Shown here: in pieces, positions 5,574 through 9,671 of the stretch
How positions within the stretch are numbered: position 1 is the first letter of the stretch
How the letters are laid out: each line of letters starts with the position of its first letter
Assembly (NCBI GenBank): GCA_938021685.1
Contig: CALIFM010000028.1
Coordinates: 1-9,671, forward strand
DNA length: 9,671 bases
Reading direction: 5' to 3'
DNA from: an uncultured Gammaproteobacteria bacterium
Lineage (GTDB): Bacteria > Pseudomonadota > Gammaproteobacteria > Arenicellales > Poriferihabitantaceae
Program-made: the position numbers and the translations under genes
Notes under the pieces: model-generated
The model's input: the letters and a program-made list of their open reading frames with translations, nothing else
Told to the model about the DNA's origin: nothing
The model's database searches: none

Positions 5574-7073
5574 GTGAACCACCTTAGAGGCTGGATTTAT
5601 GGCTATGTGAGCGAGTTTACAACTCGGCTTAGTCATTCACCGCTGGGTGCGCGCTTAGCCACCGGTATATTCTGGTCTGCCCTAGGTTCTATAGTCTCGC
5701 GTGGGTCGATGTTGCTTTCTGCTATTTTAGTGGGACGTATTCTGGGCCGATCCGAATACGGGCAATTCGCAATGTTTCAGAATACAGTCGGCTTGCTGGC
5801 TACCATGGCGACCTTTGGACTGGGTTTGTCTGCAAATAAATTTATTGCAGTCACCAAGCAAACTGATCCAGATAGGGCAGGGCGCATCATTGCGCTGCTA
5901 AGTTGCAGTGCTTGGCTCACTAGTCTAATTTTGGCGACCCTTTTGTTTGTCTTGGCGCCTTATGTGGCTCAGGAAATTTTGCGAGCACCTCAATTGACAG
6001 AAGCTATTCAAGCCGGGTCGCTATTACTCATTTTCAGTGGAGTCAATGGTGCGCAGCTTGGTATATTGACAGGTTATGAATCTTTCAAACGCATTGCCTA
6101 TGTCACTGCTTTGTCTAGCTTGCTTGCATTGCCTCTGACAGTATTCGGTGCGGTCCAATGGGGTTTGATGGGGGTTGTTTGGGCGCTATCATTTAACCAA
6201 TTCTTGATTTGTCTGCTTTGTGCCCTAGCTATTCGTAAAGAGCACACCAAGCATTCAATTATACCTTCTTATAAGAATTGCTTTTCAGAAGTTGGAATTT
6301 TATGGCAATTTAGTACCCCAACAATGCTAACAGAAATCATGTTAAGTGTGGCTATGTGGGGAGGTGCTGCTTTGGTGGTTAGGCAGATGGGCGGCTTTGA
6401 AGAATACGGTGTTTATTCAGCTGCGTGGCGAATCAAGCTTTTGCCAGAGGCTTTTTTGGCTATGATGATGGCGCCTGTTTTGCCGGTCATCTCTAGCTTG
6501 TTTGGCAAGGATGACAGGGGTTATGGCAAAACGGTAGGGTATTGTTTTGCGATTGCGATGCTAGTGGTAGTGCCCATTTCTTTATTACAGACAGCAGCGC
6601 CATCCTTAACGTTGTTGCCGTTTGGCGACGAATATGCAGGCAATGAATATATTGTGCGCTGGATAATGTTGCATGCGGTGGTTTATTCATTGATGTATCC
6701 AATGACGCCTATTTTAATCAGTATGGATAAAATGTGGCTTTACTGGCGCGTCCAGTTAGTCAATGTGACTTTGTTTATGCTTGGCACTTGGCTGCTAGTG
6801 CCGCACTATGGTGTGGTCGGTTTTATGGGTAGCATGGTGGGAGCATTTTGCCTGGCCAATTTGTTTAACGTGTATTTCCTGTATAAAACATTGCCGGCCG
6901 TAATGGCGAGAATCCGCTGGGCAACAACCGCGATATGGGTGCTGGCTTCTTTTGGTTTGGCCGTGTTAGCATCGTTATACCTGCCTTTTCCTGCTGCACT
7001 GGGTGTTGGCTTGTTGTTATGTTGTGGGCTTGCTTATGTCCAGAATGAAACAAGAATCAGTACGCGTCACTGA
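5574..7073 (+). CDS. Wzx-type polysaccharide flippase (MOP superfamily)
   Basis: Integral inner-membrane protein of 499 aa, predicted to flip lipid-linked oligosaccharide units to the periplasmic face during O-antigen or exopolysaccharide assembly. It has a dozen or more hydrophobic helices along its length. The N-terminal region carries the family pattern FWSALGSIVSRGSMLL followed by ILGRSEYGQFAMFQNTVG (residues 56-73) and a GLGLSANKFIA segment, typical of polysaccharide synthesis/export proteins of the MOP group. The length is normal and the frame is unbroken. The start is GTG 5574 with AAGG at 5560-5563, a rather long 10-nt spacing; a start slightly further in is possible. The substrate cannot be read from the sequence. 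Its neighbours (damaged transferase upstream, J-domain protein downstream) support a polysaccharide role. Confidence 0.9.
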   Translation: MNHLRGWIYGYVSEFTTRLSHSPLGARLATGIFWSALGSIVSRGSMLLSAILVGRILGRSEYGQFAMFQNTVGLLATMATFGLGLSANKFIAVTKQTDPDRAGRIIALLSCSAWLTSLILATLLFVLAPYVAQEILRAPQLTEAIQAGSLLLIFSGVNGAQLGILTGYESFKRIAYVTALSSLLALPLTVFGAVQWGLMGVVWALSFNQFLICLLCALAIRKEHTKHSIIPSYKNCFSEVGILWQFSTPTMLTEIMLSVAMWGGAALVVRQMGGFEEYGVYSAAWRIKLLPEAFLAMMMAPVLPVISSLFGKDDRGYGKTVGYCFAIAMLVVVPISLLQTAAPSLTLLPFGDEYAGNEYIVRWIMLHAVVYSLMYPMTPILISMDKMWLYWRVQLVNVTLFMLGTWLLVPHYGVVGFMGSMVGAFCLANLFNVYFLYKTLPAVMARIRWATTAIWVLASFGLAVLASLYLPFPAALGVGLLLCCGLAYVQNETRISTRH

Positions 7074-7106
7074 CCTTAATTTGAGTTAAATTACTAACAA
7101 GGTCAG
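7070..7106. repeat. Inverted repeat spanning the flippase stop codon
   Basis: CTGACCTT (7070-7077) is the exact reverse complement of AAGGTCAG (7099-7106). Inside the 21-nt loop a second pair, AATTT (7078-7082) and AAATT (7088-7092), can stack on it. The flippase TGA is within the left arm. No T-tract follows (the sequence continues CGGCGATAAAAAA), so it is more likely an mRNA structure or a protein-binding palindrome upstream of the J-domain gene than a terminator. Confidence 0.35.
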
Positions 7107-7152
7107 CGGCGATAAAAAATGTTGAAAGCGCCTATATTGCTAAATATCAAAG

Positions 7153-8604
7153 ATGAGTCAAGCTAGTTGGAGAAACGCAGTTTTGCGGGCGCTCAAGGAG
7201 CGGCAGACTGATCAGAAATTTATCGAACATATTGATGATATTTTAGTTTGGCTAGGGAGTATTGATTCTGCGGATGCCAAAACAGATAGATTGTATGCAA
7301 AATGCCTAGCACATAGCGGGAGCCGAGCAGCCGTGAGGCTTAAACTACTAAAGGTGCTGGATGCTTATATGTTGGGCTCACCGTTGAGTTTGGCCCATGT
7401 ATTTGGCTCTAAAGCAATTACTTTGTGTGATCAAAGCGCCATTCGTGTGCGCTATAAGCGATTAACTCACTTGTTTCACCCCGATCGAGATAGTGAGCAT
7501 GCGCAGTGGCTCAACCCGCGAATGGTGCGTATTAATGAGGCTTATAAGCAAGCTCGGCAATTAAAAAAAGCAAGCGTGGGCGAAGTCAATATTGAAGTAG
7601 ATGCTATTAATATAAACGCAGCCGCGGCTACGGCGCCAGTCTTTACGGAAGATATTTATTCGCAGCGCGATCAACAGCGTGATCGCTTGTGGGCGCTGTT
7701 GCAAGTTAATGTGTTTAATAGGCTGCTAGGTATTAAGCCTGCTAAGATAGTGGGTGTAGGTGCATTATTAGCAGCTGCGGTTTTAGGCATGATGGCACTA
7801 GATGTTTACAAGGAAGAGCCGGTGCTTTCGCAGTTGAAGAATGGGCGTGAATCTAATAGCGCGCTAGGGTCTTCTACAGAGACTGATGCCGGTGTTGTTG
7901 GTTCTGTGCTGCCTTTGGTTGAAGCAGAGGACAGGAAAATAAGCTCAGAGCTTGATGCACTTATTGCAAGCACTTCAACTAAGCCAGCGCTTTCCATTAT
8001 GAATACCCGCAAAGGCATTTCTTTATTGGCTGAAAAGCCAGAGTTAATGTCTGAGCAAACTGAGCCTGCAATTGCTGAAGGCCGCAACAAAGGCTCGGGC
8101 GTGAATAATAAAGCGATGGATAAAGAGCTGGCGGCACTTAGTGTGAGCACTAAAGGTAAAATAATGAAACAGGTTAATCAACAACAGACGCAAAAGATCA
8201 GCTTGCAGTCTAGTAAGGTGTCAGCCAAGGCTTTAATTCCCGCAGCACTGCAAACTATGCTGAAATCAATGCAACAAAGCTTTGCCGCGGCATCCGCAAA
8301 AAAATATGGCGACCACTTTGAATTGGATGCTTATCATTTTGGTGAGCAAGGCCGAGACATGATAATTAAGAGGCGTAAGCGCCTTTTTGATAATGTTGAG
8401 TCGCCAAGTATTGGTATAAATGTTTTCAATTATGAGGGTGTCCCTGGTTGGTACTTCGTTGAGGGGGACTTGAATACTCGATTCAAAGCTAATGGTCAGT
8501 TAATTATGCTGTGTCAGCCTTTTAGCATGAGGGTAATAAATAATGGGCACAAGCTGAGCATTGATTCGATGTTGCGGTTTGTACATATGGAAACAGAGTG
8601 TTAA
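7153..8604 (+). CDS. Membrane-anchored J-domain protein with C-terminal NTF2/SnoaL-like domain
   Basis: This 483-aa protein has an unusual layout. Residues 1-75 are helical and unknown. Residues 80-137 form a J-domain-like segment with LCDQSAIRVRYKRLTHLFHPDRD: helix II is basic and the HPD triad (109-111) needed to stimulate DnaK is intact, followed by RINEAYKQAR as helix III. A single membrane helix lies at about 198-217. Residues 220-360 are low-complexity, Ser/Glu/Lys-rich and probably extended. Residues 363-483 resemble a SnoaL/NTF2-like domain, with MQQSFAAASAKKYGDHFE, GRDMIIKRRKRLFDNV, GWYFVEGDL and a final beta-strand pair. By topology the J domain would be cytoplasmic and the C-terminal domain periplasmic. 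The in-frame TAA at 7141-7143 fixes ATG 7153 as the start. Tight placement after the flippase suggests a role in polysaccharide assembly with the DnaK system, which is inference. Confidence 0.8.
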   Translation: MSQASWRNAVLRALKERQTDQKFIEHIDDILVWLGSIDSADAKTDRLYAKCLAHSGSRAAVRLKLLKVLDAYMLGSPLSLAHVFGSKAITLCDQSAIRVRYKRLTHLFHPDRDSEHAQWLNPRMVRINEAYKQARQLKKASVGEVNIEVDAININAAAATAPVFTEDIYSQRDQQRDRLWALLQVNVFNRLLGIKPAKIVGVGALLAAAVLGMMALDVYKEEPVLSQLKNGRESNSALGSSTETDAGVVGSVLPLVEAEDRKISSELDALIASTSTKPALSIMNTRKGISLLAEKPELMSEQTEPAIAEGRNKGSGVNNKAMDKELAALSVSTKGKIMKQVNQQQTQKISLQSSKVSAKALIPAALQTMLKSMQQSFAAASAKKYGDHFELDAYHFGEQGRDMIIKRRKRLFDNVESPSIGINVFNYEGVPGWYFVEGDLNTRFKANGQLIMLCQPFSMRVINNGHKLSIDSMLRFVHMETEC

Positions 8605-8821
8605 TATGCATATAATAATACTGCATTTTGCTTGGATGTAAGTGTGTAAGTCACGATCTGCAATGTCTATTGCTGAATGATAAAAGTACCTTTTTTAGCG
8701 AATGAACGGTTGTTTTTTTCTGTTTTTTGGTGATAGACTGTAAGCATAAAACATTAGTAGGTCATAATTTGTTAATTTTTCGGTCTTGGCTGAAACAACG
8801 AAATTTTAGAGAGTCATAATA
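8605..8821 (+). promoter_or_regulatory. AT-rich 217-bp leader upstream of the secreted-protein gene
   Basis: The gap is rich in T-runs (8695-8700, 8710-8716, 8720-8726) and contains no ORF of note. The octamer GTCATAAT occurs twice, at 8761-8768 and 8813-8820, the second overlapping the spacer between the ribosome site and the start. No convincing -35/-10 pair with normal spacing is visible; a weak TTGTTT and TAGACT pair 18 bp apart exists near 8708-8740. The length and base composition suggest that the downstream gene has its own regulated promoter. Confidence 0.35.
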
Positions 8822-9517
8822 ATGACAAAGTTAAAAAGCTTTTTATCTATTGCCTCACTGGTAATAGTTTTTACAAGTGGTGCTTTTGCTGCGAGCGAGG
8901 TGTACATCGAGCGAGTTTTCGATGACCCTGATAATGGGGAGTATATTGATCGGATCGTTGTGCCAGCTTCAGAGTCCTATAAGCTACCCAATAATTATGT
9001 GTCTGTTAGTGACCAAGCTAGTGAGTCGGAGATTTGTTACGGACATGTCAATGTAAACGGTAGTCGTAATGTCTTTTTAGCGGCACGTAACTTGGCGAAT
9101 GCGCGTGACGCAGTCGTATTTTCTCCAAGCGGTCAGCGCTTTGAACTTGATAAGTACCAAGCACTCACAGGCCCTTTGAACGAGGAGTTAATGGGTTTAG
9201 TTGACTTGGAAGAAATGGGTTGTGATGGTGTTCTAGCGCTATTTGCCCCTGCGACAGGTATTTATAAAGCAGGCCTTGTTAGTAAAGTATTGATTGGTGT
9301 AGCAGGAGCAGCGCTTATTGCGGCTGCCCTTGATGATGGTGACAGTGATTCCGATGAGGCTACAGATGAGCCCGAAACGCCTTCAACTCCGCCAGTTGAT
9401 CGCCCTTCTAGTGGCGGCGGCGGATCAGGTGGCGGTGGTACTCCTAATTTAGGTTCGCAGTCTACAGGCTCACCGTCTACAGGGTCACCATCAACAATGG
9501 CTAGTCCTTCAACATAG
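8822..9517 (+). CDS. Secreted protein with Gly/Ser/Thr-rich tail, GfcA/YjbE-like architecture
   Basis: This 231-aa protein is exported. It has a Sec signal peptide MTKLKSFLSI...SGAFA with likely cleavage after Ala23. A globular part follows (24-150) with two cysteines (72, 134) that could form a disulfide, then a hydrophobic Ala/Gly stretch VLIGVAGAALIAAAL (156-170), an Asp/Ser/Glu-rich run (171-185), a Gly/Ser run (197-206) and STGSP repeats at the end. A hydrophobic Ala/Gly/Val block followed by acidic then Ser/Thr-rich tail is what GfcA and YjbE of E. coli polysaccharide-export operons look like, but those lack the roughly 130-aa N-terminal part. The ribosome site AGAGAG (8808-8813) lies 8 nt before ATG 8822, and TAG 8807-8809 closes the frame upstream. 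An EPS secretion role is an architectural inference. Confidence 0.8.
   Translation: MTKLKSFLSIASLVIVFTSGAFAASEVYIERVFDDPDNGEYIDRIVVPASESYKLPNNYVSVSDQASESEICYGHVNVNGSRNVFLAARNLANARDAVVFSPSGQRFELDKYQALTGPLNEELMGLVDLEEMGCDGVLALFAPATGIYKAGLVSKVLIGVAGAALIAAALDDGDSDSDEATDEPETPSTPPVDRPSSGGGGSGGGGTPNLGSQSTGSPSTGSPSTMASPST
9461..9490 (+). repeat. Two tandem 15-bp repeats encoding STGSP
   Basis: TCTACAGGCTCACCG (9461-9475) is followed directly by TCTACAGGGTCACCA (9476-9490), differing at two positions, and then by a decayed third copy (TCAACAATGGCTAGTCCT). The unit keeps the frame, so copy-number change would lengthen or shorten the protein tail without a frameshift. Confidence 0.8.
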
Positions 9518-9547
9518 AATAGAAGGGGTTGCTGTTTAGTAGTGGAA

Positions 9548-9588
9548 AATTGGCGTCATAGCTGTTTTTAAAGCTGGCGCCGATTTTT
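9548..9588 (+). terminator. Rho-independent terminator after the secreted-protein gene
   Basis: AATTGGCGTCA (9548-9558) and GCT (9561-9563) pair with AGC (9572-9574) and TGGCGCCGATT (9575-9585), giving 14 pairs including two G-T pairs and a 2-nt bulge. The loop is 8 nt, and the stem is followed by a run of T to 9588. It lies about 30 bp past the stop at 9517. The upstream AAAAT could make it work in both directions. Confidence 0.8.
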
Positions 9589-9671
9589 ATGTGATTACGA
9601 GGAGCCTTCATCATCCTTATAGTAAAGGTCAATCGTCGTTTATTTGTTGTTTTATTTTTTTTAATGGCTCG

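Noticed and set aside
6493..7053. Two minus-strand ORFs inside the flippase gene
   Set aside because: They oppose conserved membrane helices of the flippase and have no family features.
7806..8150. 114-aa minus-strand ORF inside the J-domain gene
   Set aside because: It lies opposite the low-complexity linker, is Ser/Ala/Leu-rich as expected of an antisense reading, and has no start context or domain.
8677..8700. TAAAAG-TAC-CTTTTTTA hairpin with T-run as a terminator after the J-domain gene
   Set aside because: The stem is almost all A-T with one G-C pair, so it would be unstable; the T-run alone is common in this AT-rich gap.
9589..9671. A new gene starting at ATG 9664, or an element in the T-rich window end
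   Set aside because: Only two further codons are visible and there is no ribosome site; nothing can be supported in this stretch.
1..9671. CRISPR array, tRNA, rRNA, integrase, transposase or att sites
   Set aside because: No regularly spaced repeats, cloverleaf, recombinase motifs or terminal inverted repeats with target duplications were seen on either strand.

Overview
The window looks like chromosomal DNA of a gammaproteobacterium. The DgkA and CbbQ/NorQ-type proteins resemble proteobacterial forms, coding density is high, GC content is moderate, and starts are mostly ATG with a few GTG. I cannot name the genus. A free-living or marine lineage is only a guess.

Left part (1-2888), conserved cellular genes. 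The 3' end of dihydropteroate synthase (folP) is followed on the same strand by a class I SAM-dependent methyltransferase and diacylglycerol kinase (dgkA), with gaps of 13-14 bp that suggest one operon. A thioredoxin gene converges on dgkA from the minus strand. It is divergent from a MoxR-type AAA+ ATPase of the CbbQ/NirQ/NorQ family. The VWA-domain partner usually found with that ATPase (CbbO/NorD) is not in the window.

Middle part (2889-7073), a surface-polysaccharide region showing decay. It starts with a DXD glycosyltransferase (GT32-like) interrupted by one in-frame TAA. Next comes about 450 bp that can be read as a broken Rossmann-fold gene only by changing frame several times. Then follow an intact 384-aa single-pass membrane protein of unknown function, a short uncertain ORF, and a Wzx-type flippase.

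Right part (7074-9671). A 483-aa protein joins a J domain (intact HPD), a transmembrane segment and a C-terminal domain that looks NTF2/SnoaL-like. After an AT-rich 217-bp gap comes a secreted 231-aa protein with a hydrophobic Ala/Gly segment and a Gly/Ser/Thr/Pro-rich tail, recalling GfcA/YjbE of polysaccharide export loci. A good rho-independent terminator follows it.

Working model (inference): 2928-9517 is the edge of an exopolysaccharide or O-antigen cluster in which one glycosyltransferase and one nucleotide- or sugar-modifying gene are inactivated while the flippase, J-domain protein and secreted protein remain intact. The J-domain membrane protein could recruit DnaK to the assembly machinery. 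The most novel items are the J-domain/NTF2-like fusion, the GfcA-like protein with an extra N-terminal domain, and the two broken genes.
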